Source of the DNA: Rhopalosiphum padi
Lineage: Eukaryota > Arthropoda > Insecta > Hemiptera > Aphididae
Direction of reading: 5' to 3'
NCBI RefSeq assembly: GCF_020882245.1
Contig: NC_083598.1
Span: forward strand, 17,601,178-17,665,177
DNA: 64,000 bases
Shown here: in pieces, positions 52,550 to 63,089 of the stretch
How positions within the stretch are numbered: position 1 is the stretch's first letter
Layout of the letters: each line of letters opens with the position of its first letter
Program-made: the position numbers and the translations under genes
The notes under the pieces: generated by a model
Database searches by the model: none
Seen by the model: the letters and a program-made list of their open reading frames with translations, nothing else
What the model was told of the DNA's origin: nothing

Positions 52550-54595
52550 TTATTAACATATTTTATGTTATAAGTTATACATAAAAAAAACGTAAAATAA
52601 TCACTGGGTGTGTCTCTGCGCGTTTAATGTACCTACTATAAAGTCTCCTGTAAGTATTGCAAAGGAAATATAATTTTTTTTTTTTAAATATATTATTTTA
52701 TTATTATTGTTGCATTGTTGCTTATTTTTGGATTGCGGTAAAGTTTATTAAAATACCTGATTTATTCCAATGCAATTGTTGTAGTATACGTATAATATGA
52801 AACGTGTGTTGCATTGAAATTGATTAACTGTTTATTACGATAATTTCGAGTAGGTATCCACATCGAGTGATTACTTAAAATGACTACACCCGCGTAGAAA
52901 ATTTATTATAAATACAGCAATAAAGACTTAGTAGAGCGCGTTTAGTTTTATCAGATTATATTAAATATTTTACATTTTAGTTTTTGAACATTTATTACAC
53001 TTTAAGCATAATTCACTTATTGCATTGTATAAAATATAAAATACCTTTATGGTCTATATAAAGATGAGATTATTGTGACGAATTTGGCATATTAACTGAA
53101 TAATCTATCGAAGAATACGTTTTTTTTTAAAATAAATATTTAAGCAATTATAGTCAGTTTTTGTATAAATAAAAGTACTCTACTAATTTAATCATATTAT
53201 TTAATTATATAAGTTATAGTTATAAATTACACAAATAACCAATTCGAAATAGATTTGCGAAGTATATTTATAGAATATTTGTATAACACTTGAATGAAGA
53301 TATAATTTAAAGTTCTTACTAGCAACAGTATTTCAAAACCATGAAATACTATTTTTAAATACTTATGTTATTTTATGTAGGTATTGATTATTCGATATCC
53401 TTAGTATTCTTCGGTATTCCACACACCTGTACGAAGTAATTTAATTTTTGTAAGTAAGGAAAGTATAGGTGCCTATGCAGAAAATGTTTTTGTAATACTT
53501 TAACCTATTATTTAAAAATGCGACAGTAAATGTTGTGTTTTACTTTTTTCTTATTTTTTTATTATCATGGAATATTATTACCTTCATAATTCACCAGTCT
53601 GACATCATAGTTGTATAAGTAAAATGTTTTAAAAATGTACCTTTACATTTAACTATTTAACTTTTTATATTTCACTATAATATTAGATAAATAATTTAAA
53701 TTAGTTTTCTCTACTCATTTTCTTTTTTTCTTTTTCTATTATTATATTTTAATGGTGGTAAGAATAGTCAGTAAACGCATTATTATGTCGTATACCTACA
53801 TAATGGCAATGCACTGCACTATAACTATGTAGAGATTTGCCATAGATGTAATTTGATTACACGTTAGTGAGTATTCTTTGCCTACGAGTAGTGCGTTCAA
53901 GTGAATATTTAAATGGAATTTTTCTTTCTCGACTAATAAATAAAAAAAATTTAATCTGTATCAGAAGATGCATCCATTTAATAACAATATAGGAAGCCTA
54001 TCGTGTTTACCATTTTTTCATCAAATTAACACTAGAAAGGAAATCACGGTGACGCGTTATACGTAACTCATACATTGGAATGGTATCAGTAGATGAAAGT
54101 CTAATAACATATATATAATAATTTAGGCGTTTTTAGGGATAATTTATAATTCAATGTGATTCCTTAAAAATGAAAAAAAAAATCATTAGTATATGAAAAA
54201 ACAATTTTAAGTTCAAACTCCCAAATCTAATGTTAACTATTATACATTTATACATTACGTTTGATAGTTCAATAGTTCAATCGTTTCAACAATTGATAAT
54301 TTTTCCTGGTGATAAAGATCTTTTTAAAGTTAAAACTACCTATCCAGGTATTATTTTGTTACGATCGCAATTATCGTGTTCTATAATGATTATTATAGTG
54401 TATTATTATAAGCATACCAACGCTTGAACCTGGCTTAACAAGCGATGGTGAGTTCTGTGATTAAATTTATATTATTGTCTATAATAAAATCATATTTATC
54501 TTTTTACCTATACTATACTGGATAGACTGACGAGCATATAGTGTTATACTATAATAGCTTATAGGTACTACTATATTCGTATAGCATAGTTATAT
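52550..54595. other. AT-rich non-coding stretch, no gene
   Basis: AT-rich. The frame 54230-54427 (+) has no recognisable domain. Nothing else supported. Confidence 0.7.
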
Positions 54596-54600
54596 GTTAC

Positions 54601-54909
54601 ATGTCACGGAGAACTGTTCCGAGTTTCATGATTTTCTATTGGGAAATAAAAAAAACTTTAAAAAAATATACATTCGTCCGAAAGATATTTGCCGAAGGAG
54701 TGAAAAACTACTGTAATACTAAATACCCAAGCATCAACTACGAACACCAGTTAAATCATATTCATATTACACTATATTTAGTTACTATAGTTTTTACTTA
54801 TAAGTACAAAAAAATATTTATAATTTTTAAAATTGTGATAAAATATCCAAAAAATATTATTTTAGTAAGTTGTCAATTATTATTAAGATTTAAGACTTTA
54901 AATATTTAA
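54601..54909 (+). other. 102-codon ORF of unknown status
   Basis: ATG-initiated frame with a plausible soluble start (MSRRTVPSFMIFYWEIKKTL) and a Lys/Ile/Tyr-rich second half with hydrophobic patches. It matches no family I know. The AT-driven composition of the second half suggests chance. It ends about 80 bp before a transposon-terminus-like motif (54986-55002), so transposon debris is an alternative. Confidence 0.12.
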
Positions 54910-54957
54910 GCATTTCATCAAAAATAAATGTTTATTCACAATAAAAATATCTTATTT

Positions 54958-55003
54958 TTGTCCCGTATTTTCGTATTTTATATCTGGTCACCCTATATAG
55001 GTA
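54958..55003. mobile_element. Possible DNA-transposon terminus
   Basis: The plus strand contains GTCCCGTATTTTCG followed by ATCTGGTCACCCTATATAGG. On the minus strand this reads AGGGTGACCAGAT...CGGGAC. Termini starting CAGGGTGACCAGA with a nearby CGGGACA are common in hAT-type elements. The opposite end, transposase and target duplication are not visible, so only a scrap can be claimed. Confidence 0.25.
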
Positions 55004-55796
55004 TGTATAGACGTATAGTATTATGTTATTTAATATGTGAAATCACTGAGATGTGAAATGTGTTATAATGAAATAAAAATAACTACATATATCTAGATTT
55101 TTTATGAATACAAACAAAAATACTATATTTTTGACCTTTTTCCAATAAAACATTATTTCATAAAATAAAATAATAAAAGACCGCGGGAATGCAACCCACG
55201 CATTCGCTCCCTTGTCTTGTACACCGGTGCGTAACCAGGGGTCCCCGGTTGATCGTCCTGTATATTATATTTGCCGCATTCTGTTTGAGGCGTCTAAATA
55301 ATCGTCCGATTACATTCTTAGCGGGCGCGATAGTAAAATCGTTGTCACGGAGTTTGAGGACTAATCCCCCATAATATACCTGTATAATACGCTTGTATAT
55401 ACCTGTACCGTGTTATTATTATAATTATCATAATATTCGGGTGTCGCGTCTTATCACGTAAATCGCTAGCGGTCGGTTATCGCGTATATACAATATCACA
55501 TCGATGGCGCGAGGGGAGGGGCGTCGAGATCTTTTTGCGACCCGCCGCACGCCACATATTATTATTATAATATTAGGTACAATTTCCGATTGCCGCACGT
55601 CTCGTTTAATAATACACACCATATTATAATTGGTGGTATAATATATATTATATGGGTGTAATGCTTCAACGACAATATTATGATATTTTACTCAACACTC
55701 TAAAAATAATATTACAGTATTTTAAGTACAGTGAAACAGTATCTATACAGATACACTAGCCTGTAGCCGTATATTATTATATAATAGTGTATAATA

Positions 55797-55815
55797 TGTG
55801 TGTGTGTGTGTGTGT
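55797..55815. repeat. (TG)9 microsatellite
   Basis: Nine TG units. Together with the AC run at 55861-55875 it forms complementary inverted arms 45 bp apart. Confidence 0.93.
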
Positions 55816-55860
55816 CAAAGAGAGTCAAAGAGCGTATTGAGTATTGTATATGTATTATAT

Positions 55861-55888
55861 ACACACACACACACATATATATATATAT
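55861..55888. repeat. (AC)n-(AT)n compound microsatellite
   Basis: An AC run to 55875 passes directly into an AT run to 55888. The AC part is complementary to the TG repeat just upstream. Confidence 0.93.
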
Positions 55889-56179
55889 TATATAATATGT
55901 ATACGTACGCGAAATGAATATTTAGGAAAGGGTCGGCGGCGCGCGGGCGCGTGTGGCTCATGTGCGTGTGCGTGGGCGTGCGCGAGTGTATGTGTGTGCG
56001 TGTATATCGATTGTGCGTTGTTGGCGGTGCGTTCATCCCTTTCGCGCGTGGGCACTACGGCGAGGGGGTTGGGTTTTGGGGTCGGCGGCGGTTGTCGGGA
56101 CGGGGCGGCGGTTGGTAGTGTAATTTATTATTAGCCGTCACCTCTACCCCTCGCGCGGGGCCAGATGCTGCTGTGTATA

Positions 56180-56256
56180 CGCCGGCGGTGGCGGCAACTT
56201 TCATCCCCACCCGGTCGGGCTCGAACCGACCGTCCCCAATAATACACTGAGCCGAT
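56180..56256 (-). mobile_element. tRNA-like B-box/T-arm, probable SINE remnant
   Basis: On the minus strand, plus positions 56230-56214 read GTCGG-TTCGAGC-CCGAC, a perfect tRNA T-arm with 5-bp stem and 7-nt loop. Two more outer pairs (56213-56231 and 56212-56232) extend the stem. The B-box GGTTCGAGCCC fits the polymerase III consensus. An A-box-like TCGGCTCAGTG lies just upstream on the same strand (56255-56245). The gap between the boxes is about 17 nt, far shorter than in a tRNA, and the 7 nt after the T-arm (CGGGTGG) have no partner upstream, so this is not a functional tRNA gene. A truncated tRNA-derived SINE is the best explanation. The GC-rich sequence following on the minus strand may be its body. 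Confidence 0.4.
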
Positions 56257-56460
56257 CCGTCGTATTATTTTATTTTTATACATAACATTATACCTATACG
56301 ATGTGCACATTAATACGTTTTCTACACTATATATACCTACCTATTATAGATGATTATTATTATTGTTATATATATACACTATATTATTATGTAGTTTTTA
56401 CGGATAATTTCTGACGCGCTCGCGGAAACGACGGGAAAGTCGATGCGGCTACAAAGCAAA

Positions 56461-56541
56461 CGTCGTCGTCGCCACCACTACCACCGCCGCCGCCACCACC
56501 ACCACCACCACCACCACCACCACCACCACCACCACCACCAC
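56461..56541. repeat. (CCA)n trinucleotide repeat
   Basis: Imperfect CGC/CCA units from 56461, then a pure CCA run of about 16 units from 56493 to 56541. It is read as poly-His on one strand and poly-Gly on the other in long open frames on both strands, so the frames are products of the repeat. Confidence 0.95.
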
Positions 56542-56694
56542 TATCACTCACCAGATCACACGGCTTTTCCCATAATAACATATATTCACGGGGTGTTATC
56601 GTTGCGACCGCGTGAACGTTTTTTAGTGTTTTTGTCATCGCGGCGTTCGGTGCGTTTCGCGTGTTCTTCGCAAATCGCGTCAATTATTAGGTAT

Positions 56695-56718
56695 ATTATT
56701 ATTATTATTATTATTATT
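56695..56718. repeat. (ATT)8 trinucleotide repeat
   Basis: Eight ATT units at the right edge of the CpG-rich core. Confidence 0.93.
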
Positions 56719-57124
56719 TAGACAATTAAACTCGGGTTGAGCTAAGGTCGTATATATATATATAGTTAATGGCCAAAGTGAGTAAATCATAATATTATAA
56801 TATTATACACGATTTAACGGTATCATACACAATGCCATTTGAAAACGGATTATTTTTTTAAACGTTTAACGGACCTTTTCGCCGTGTAATTTATTTCTAT
56901 AACATCACGTCCGATTACAGTCCGTAATTACATACCGAGAAAGGCCGCCTAGACATTTTCTTACGCCGTTCACACGCGGGTCATCGCGAGCGTATACTGA
57001 TTTTATTCGATCCACATGTACTCGGTTTTTCAGCACAGATTATAACACTCGTCGGCCATAAATCATTGATAATCGGTGTATTGTTCGGTGTGATTCCGTC
57101 ACTACTGTGGTTTATTTAAGTTAT

Positions 57125-60100
57125 TACATTTTTTAAGAATTGCATTTTGAACTGTACAGAACGGTTTTCAGCATAAAATCACGAAATTACAATAAGTACA
57201 CATTGTTTATGCGCGAAAAAAAAAAACGTAATTCTCAACATCAACATTAATTATCTATAATCTTTTAGTAACTTATATATTTTTAATAACGGGTTAAAGT
57301 ATCGTATGACTATATTACTCAGTTACTATGTGGCTCTTTGCCAATAAGCTTTTGTAAATCTAACTGTTCTTCGTTTAAAAGTACAATTATGTTTTATACG
57401 AATATATATATTTAATTTTTTTTAAATTTAAAACGACTTTTATGACAAATGTTTTCCTCGTTCTTTTTATTTCCTCTTTTTCGATTCGCTTCCCAACTTT
57501 TCTTTGGAAGAATTTCTTTAAATATATATATATTCGTTTCGGAACCTATACAAATCCTATAAATCACTCTATAAATATGTATATATGCTTTTTAAAATAT
57601 TTTATATTCATTTTCATTTTATTTCATGAATCCATCAATATTCTTATTTGTAATCGAATAGTCATGCTCTCAAACTATTTTTACTCGTTGTTTTTTTTTT
57701 TTTTACATTAATTTGTTTCCACTCCTTTGTAAAATGTAAATTGTATGGCATATAAACTATATAGCTCATTAAATAAGATATTATGAAGATTAAAACGTAT
57801 CCAAATGGAATACGAATTATTTCACAAACAATATGCATTAATTGTGTATAACTTCTTGAAATGTCAAGTAAAAATAATTTATGATGCTTACCTTCAGTAA
57901 TTGCATAAAGATAAACACAATTTCTATGCCAAATTTAATACATTCGTCTTAAATTAGAAACAGAAAAAGGGATTACAATTTTTTTTATCAGATATATATT
58001 AAAAGCCTATTAAAAATAAAAACCATGTTTTAATTAAAGAAAATATCATTTTCAGTTAATTTGATGAATAATCCAGTTAGTTTTAATCAATATTGATCAA
58101 TTTAACACAAAACGTTTTTCTTTGTTAAAATTAGCCTTGTTCGTTTTAGTTAAATTTATTGTTTGTTCGTAGAAAATGCTATAAAAAAAAAACAACTTTT
58201 AGTTATTGATTTGTATTAGAATAAATACATTATCAAATATAGAACAGATGTTGTGTTTTTGTGTTTATGTGTCTAAAAAAAAGAAGGAATGTTATTAATG
58301 TAAAAATAATCATTTATAAAATAAAAAGATACAAATTACAAAAAGTTAATTTGTTCTCGCGACAAGAAATTAAATCTCTAGTACTTCATACTAAACGAAA
58401 CTGCCCGATATATATATAAAAATAAGGTCTTTCCCTCGTCATTGATAATTTACTCCCACGGCGATATGACGAAATGGACATTTTCTCCCCTTCACACAGT
58501 AAAACACGCTGCAAACCACCCCTGCGCAATAAAAATAATTTCGTTTATCGTAATGAAATATTATACAAGAAACAATATTCGCTGCTTTATAATTAAAAAT
58601 TACATACATAGATAGTATAATATAAATAATTTAATATATTTCTCGCGACGATCAGAATAACTTCTTACATCTAATCTTTACTGAGTACCTACTGAGTACT
58701 GACATTTAATATACCTAGTATAATAATATTATATATATATATATCAAACATTTGGGTTTATTTAATAATTATTTTTCATATGCACATAAAATATAATTTA
58801 TATTTTCACTATATATTATTCTATAACGTTATAAATGTATCATCCATAATAGTTTAAAAAAAAATTGTTTTCCACATTGTTCATATTATATTGTAAAAAT
58901 ATTGATTTCAATTTATATTTCTTAAATATCGTAAAAATGCATTTTTACCATGGTACAATTGTTTTTAATTCTTTATAAATATAGTCTGTACTCCCTGGTT
59001 TTTCTTATCGGTACTTTACCCTATAAACTCGTTATATCCACCTTCAATCACGATATACTACCGAAATAGTCTTAAAATCACACACTCAACTTTGGAAGAA
59101 GACGGTTTTCAATATTACATTTGTTATACGAATATAAAAGTGATATTTTTATTTATTTTTATAAACATATGACATAGGTAACTATTATATTATATACAGA
59201 AAGATATTTACATATAATATTGTTGTAACCGCAATTTATATTGTACGTATTTTATTATACATTTTATGTGCACATAATATATATCGTAGGCCAGTGTGTG
59301 ACGTGCGTCTACAATATAATACAAACCATGTGGTTTCTAAATCACACGAGGGGAACTCGCATTCACTAGCCAGTGGCGTCCCGCAGTGAAATTTAAACAA
59401 GAAAAGACACACACGCATAAAATAAATTGCACGAGAACAATTTTGCCGAAAGAAAAAAAAATTCAAACTAAATCAAATTATATATATAGGTACACGAGTA
59501 TGTGTCTGTAACTTTTCGTTACGATTTAGTCGTGTAAATTGCTATATATATATATTTATTATGGTCTGCAGTTCTTGATGAAATATCGTAAATTATCGAA
59601 TGAAAACTACATTAAGTCACTTGAAAAGTTTCCAAAATGCAAAATTTTCATGCGTTTAAAATTATTGTAGTGCCATCGGCCACCCACAATGAAATAATGG
59701 CGTGTATATTATCTTCGCTCTGTATTCAAAATATTTTTAGATTTATTTCCGACGACGTGTACAAATCGTTTTTTCATAACTATCTGACAAATGGCAAATT
59801 ATGACCACAATTTATTAAAATGTTATGTACAATGATTATATTATTTATGATATCGTGAGCGTGTAAAAATAATTACAAATTTAAGAAAAATATAAAAACC
59901 TGAAATCATGAACATAAAAATTAAAAAGGAAATAAAGTGTCAGTAGACGATGTACAAAGAAATAAACTGAAGAAAAAACGGGAAATGTCTAATTAAATGT
60001 ACACTATTGTAAGTAGAGATTTTAACTGTTTTGTAAATATTTTTATTCAAAAATATTGTTTTGCAATGATATCAAATTATGTAAAAAATAGTATTAAAAT

Positions 60101-61900
60101 AGTATTATTTTCAAAAATGTTTAAAATTTTAAATATGAGTGTATAATAAACATTCAATAGATTACGTGCATTATAATTGTTATTTTAACATAATGTACAT
60201 CAATGAACGAGTTAAAAAATCATTTAGTTTTAAGAACGATTTAAAATTAAATTCGTTTTAAAATATTGATTTATTGTTAAAGGAATAATATATAATAAAC
60301 AATTAGACAATTTATAACTATTACTGTAAGGAATAAAATGTTTAGTTATTATATAGTAATAGTTATGCGAATTATGAATTTTTTAATATAAATAAAATTA
60401 AGCCGTATAATGTGTATTATACCGAATTTTAATTATTTTATTCAGCACACCATTACACGTGTAATAAGCCTTAGCCCTTAAGGTACTTATTAGTACTTCC
60501 TTATAATTTATATCGGCGGGTGCATAATTAATTTCACTAAATATTTATATAGATAAATACAAAACAGACGTACACAATAATTATTACCTATATTACATTA
60601 TTAGACAATGAGACATTGTGTATTATTGGAATTATGTGTAGTTTCTACTTTCTTGGATATTGAAATGTTGTGTGTTAATATAGCTATAAGTACTAAAAAA
60701 AAACCTCCCGATTGATTCGTGTCTGTTAATAACTACAAAAAAAAAAAAATCAAATGATATGTGTCAATTGAATTTATTTTAAATTGACGTACATTTTTAT
60801 TTTTATTAGATTAAATAATACACTACCGTACGTAACACGTATTATAATATTTAAAACCGTTTAAACTTAAGCCAATTAATAAAATGTTATCTATCTATAT
60901 TCTATAATTTCAGTTTATTGACAGCGAAGTATGGAAATGAATTTCAGTTAACAATATTATGAAACGATGCTACTCATCATCTTTAGCGAACACAAAACCG
61001 TCAGCGATTAAAATAAATATGATATAAATTATAACCCTCTATCTACCCCTTTATCCAATCAACTTGGTATAATTTATAGCCTTATAGGTTAATGAAGAGC
61101 TGCACGCGTCGTCCATGTTAAGTGTATATGTATATGTATGCACTTTATTACTTTTAGTATTAGTATGACGTATAGAACTTGTGCGGTCAAATTAAACATT
61201 AATTTAACGTATACAAATAAACTATAAAAACGGTATATAAACTCGAAACAAACTTTTCGAGTTTGCTACTCTGATCAATACATGAAATAATATCGTAAAA
61301 TTGTACAGATAAAAATGAAAGTCTTAAGAGTGTGATCAAAAAAATTGTTTCTTAATACAGTTCTATTAGATCCGACATATTGTATAAACGTATAATTGTA
61401 TATAGTAAGAACAGAAGTATTAATAGACAATAGCAAATTATGCATTTGGATCATAGGTAAAATCGTAGACTTTGAGGAAAAAATCATATTTTTTTCTTAT
61501 CCGTCCAAATGACCGATAGTATACATAATATCAAACGGCGAATAACAAACATTACGTTTATCGAGACGAGTGGGTGGTAAATAAAATCCTTTCCCGCAGA
61601 CTAACTGACTCGTATTATATATTATACTATATATATTAGTATATGGGTACTCACACCATCTTATCCTTCTTGGCGGGTTGTAGGTTTTTTTTAAGTGCAA
61701 TCGGTATGATGATAATGTCACGCAATATGACTCGCATATTTTAATATTACGCGCATCACATTATACATTGTACTTGGTAAACCTTTAGATCGTGCACAAA
61801 AACATACGATATAATATTCATATTTCAAATGAGCTCCTACAGAAAAGAATATACATATAGGTAAATCGTATTTTGCTTTTAAATTTATAAACGAGTATAG
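57125..61900. other. AT-rich non-coding stretch, no gene
   Basis: About 4.8 kb, AT-rich, with patches of balanced composition at 58430-58530, 59300-59420 and 61540-61690. Frames 57442-57711 (+), 59236-59466 (-), 61275-61487 (-) and 61497-61721 (-) show no recognisable domain. Two adjoining palindromes at 58931-58955 are listed separately. Confidence 0.65.
58931..58955. repeat. Two overlapping perfect palindromes
   Basis: GTAAAAATGCATTTTTAC (58931-58948) is a perfect 18-bp palindrome and overlaps TACCATGGTA (58946-58955), a perfect 10-bp palindrome. No known regulator is assigned. Confidence 0.5.
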
Positions 61901-61904
61901 CGAA

Positions 61905-62330
61905 AAATATTATCCAAATACCTCTGTTATAATAATATATGATACGCGTGGGGCCCTGTGCAACGTGCACCTTGTGCACACATAATATATGCATAAATCA
62001 GGGACTGAAGGATAGATTGTAAACTATATATTGGTCGACGGGACAGCGGTTTATTATAATGTTATATACATATATAGGTCAATGTATAAATTCGAGCTGT
62101 AAACACGTGTATATACTTAAAACCCATATTAAATAATATATTATTTCGTACAGTTTATCATCGGTTTATGTGTTAAGTTGATAAACAACCAAGTGCAGAA
62201 TATTACGAAACAAATCAACAAAATCAAAAAAATGTTAGTATATAATTATAATACATAGCTATTAAATTATCCTACCGTAATCCCTCTGTCACACTACTCA
62301 CACCGTCTCACTATCTCACTCTGTATGCCT
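61905..62330. other. Mixed stretch, no gene
   Basis: A GC-balanced patch at 61945-61985 contains GGGGCCCTGTGCAACGTGCA followed by CCTTGTGCAC, i.e. repeated GTGCA units, possibly a transposon-tail scrap. The rest is AT-rich up to a C/T-rich run at 62280-62330 (CACTCA/CTCACT units). Confidence 0.4.
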
Positions 62331-62331
62331 T

Positions 62332-62355
62332 TATATATATATATATATATATATA
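62332..62355. repeat. (TA)12 microsatellite
   Basis: Twelve TA units bordering the GC-richer block at 62370-62700. Confidence 0.93.
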
Positions 62356-62369
62356 ACAGTTGTAATGTA

Positions 62370-62499
62370 TAATGTCAACGGCCGACGGCGACCAAACGCG
62401 TAAAATCGGTCACTCAGAACCTATAAACATATGTATAATATATAGCCCGTATCCGCGCGTAAGTGTGCATCGCGTATTATATTATATTATTATTATTAA

Positions 62500-62541
<42 letters not shown>

Positions 62542-62700
62542 CATTACAATTTACTGCAGCGGCGTTTCAGTCGAGTGCTCAATTACACGCGATGGTTTTG
62601 CGTGTGTATTCCGCCAATCGCCCGCAAGTGATGCGACGATAATGCTTACAATTGCCGCTGTTGCTGCATATTTTACAATTCATAATACAGGATGATGTGA
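62370..62700. other. GC-richer island with (ATT)n core
   Basis: CpG-containing sequence on both sides of an ATT repeat. The 107-codon plus-strand frame (62372-62695) reads through the repeat as poly-isoleucine and has no recognisable domain before or after it, so coding is doubtful. Possible regulatory or untranslated DNA. Confidence 0.25.
62475..62541. repeat. (ATT)n trinucleotide repeat
   Basis: Interrupted at the left (ATT/ATA mixture), then a pure ATT run of about 14 units from 62499 to 62541. Confidence 0.93.
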
Positions 62701-62801
62701 CACTTGAACGGCGGATTTTCAAAGTTACGTTGTAAAATAAAAATTAATTATTAACATAGTATATTAAAACAAAGTAAATTACACGCCGGTTTTTAAAAAA
62801 A

Positions 62802-62950
62802 AAATTTCCTCGAGATTACCGCCGTCTTTTTTTAAGCTCTCTTCTTTAATCTCCCTTAAATGTTTTCTACTACACGACGGCGTATCACTTCCAAAGGTGC
62901 ATTGACAATGAAAAGTGCTTAAGAAAAGGTAATAGCCATTCCGAGAAAAT
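62802..62950. mobile_element. Degenerate foldback element, MITE-like
   Basis: The left half (ATTTCCTCGAGATTACC, then a T-tract and TTAAGCTCTC, about 62803-62842) is matched in inverted order by the right half (GTGCTTAAGAAAAGGTAATA, then CCATTCCGAGAAAAT, about 62915-62950). Gaps differ, but the order of boxes TTAAGC, TTACC and CTCG is kept. A second inner pair CGCCGTC/GACGGCG occurs near 62820 and 62876. A decayed miniature inverted-repeat element of about 150 bp is the simplest reading; no target duplication was identified. Confidence 0.3.
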
Positions 62951-63057
62951 AATTTTAAAAAAAAAATCCACGTAATGTACTTGTTGCATGTGTTAAATTA
63001 ATAATTAATTTTCATTCTATTTTTTTTTTGTTTTATAATAATTTAACTTCAAAAATC

Positions 63058-63085
63058 GGATGTCTGAGTGCCCCACCCTGTATAT
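63058..63085. mobile_element. CACCCTGTATA transposon-end-like motif
   Basis: GGATGTCTGAGTGCCCCACC runs into CTGTATATTTAAT. The CACCCTRTATA core also occurs at 54989-54999 in another setting. Such motifs commonly mark ends of insect DNA transposons, but there is no partner end here that I can identify. Confidence 0.2.
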
Positions 63086-63089
63086 TTAA

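Larger units (their letters stand above)
55170..57120. other. Large CpG-rich island
   Basis: The longest and most CpG-rich block in the window, strongest at 55900-56230 and 56400-56680. It carries GT, CA, AT, CCA and ATT simple repeats and a GGGGAGGGGCG G-box-like run near 55514-55524. Frames are open on both strands through the repeats (55815-56036 minus, 55844-56134 plus, 56387-56683 minus, 56443-56721 plus), giving poly-Gly or poly-His, and none looks like a protein. The most economical reading is a promoter/5' untranslated region of a gene outside the window, or an alternative promoter within a large gene. A tRNA-like segment inside it is listed separately. Confidence 0.4.

Noticed and set aside
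55844..56134. 96-codon plus-strand ORF with Gly/Ala-rich end
   Set aside because: Generated by CA/AT repeats and by GC-rich sequence with few stops; the minus strand is open in the same region.
56180..56256. Functional tRNA gene
   Set aside because: The T-arm is perfect, but the A-box to B-box distance is far too short and no acceptor-stem partner exists.
56387..56721. Poly-Gly (minus) and poly-His (plus) ORFs
   Set aside because: Both are translations of the (CCA)n repeat; the flanking residues match no family.
57880..57900. Minus-strand splice donor GAAG|GTAAGC
   Set aside because: The motif is acceptable but the adjoining putative exon sequence is as AT-rich as the flanks and has no open frame or acceptor.
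62372..62695. 107-codon ORF with poly-Ile core
   Set aside because: Poly-Ile arises from the (ATT)n repeat; a long poly-Ile tract is not plausible in a real protein and the ends match nothing known.
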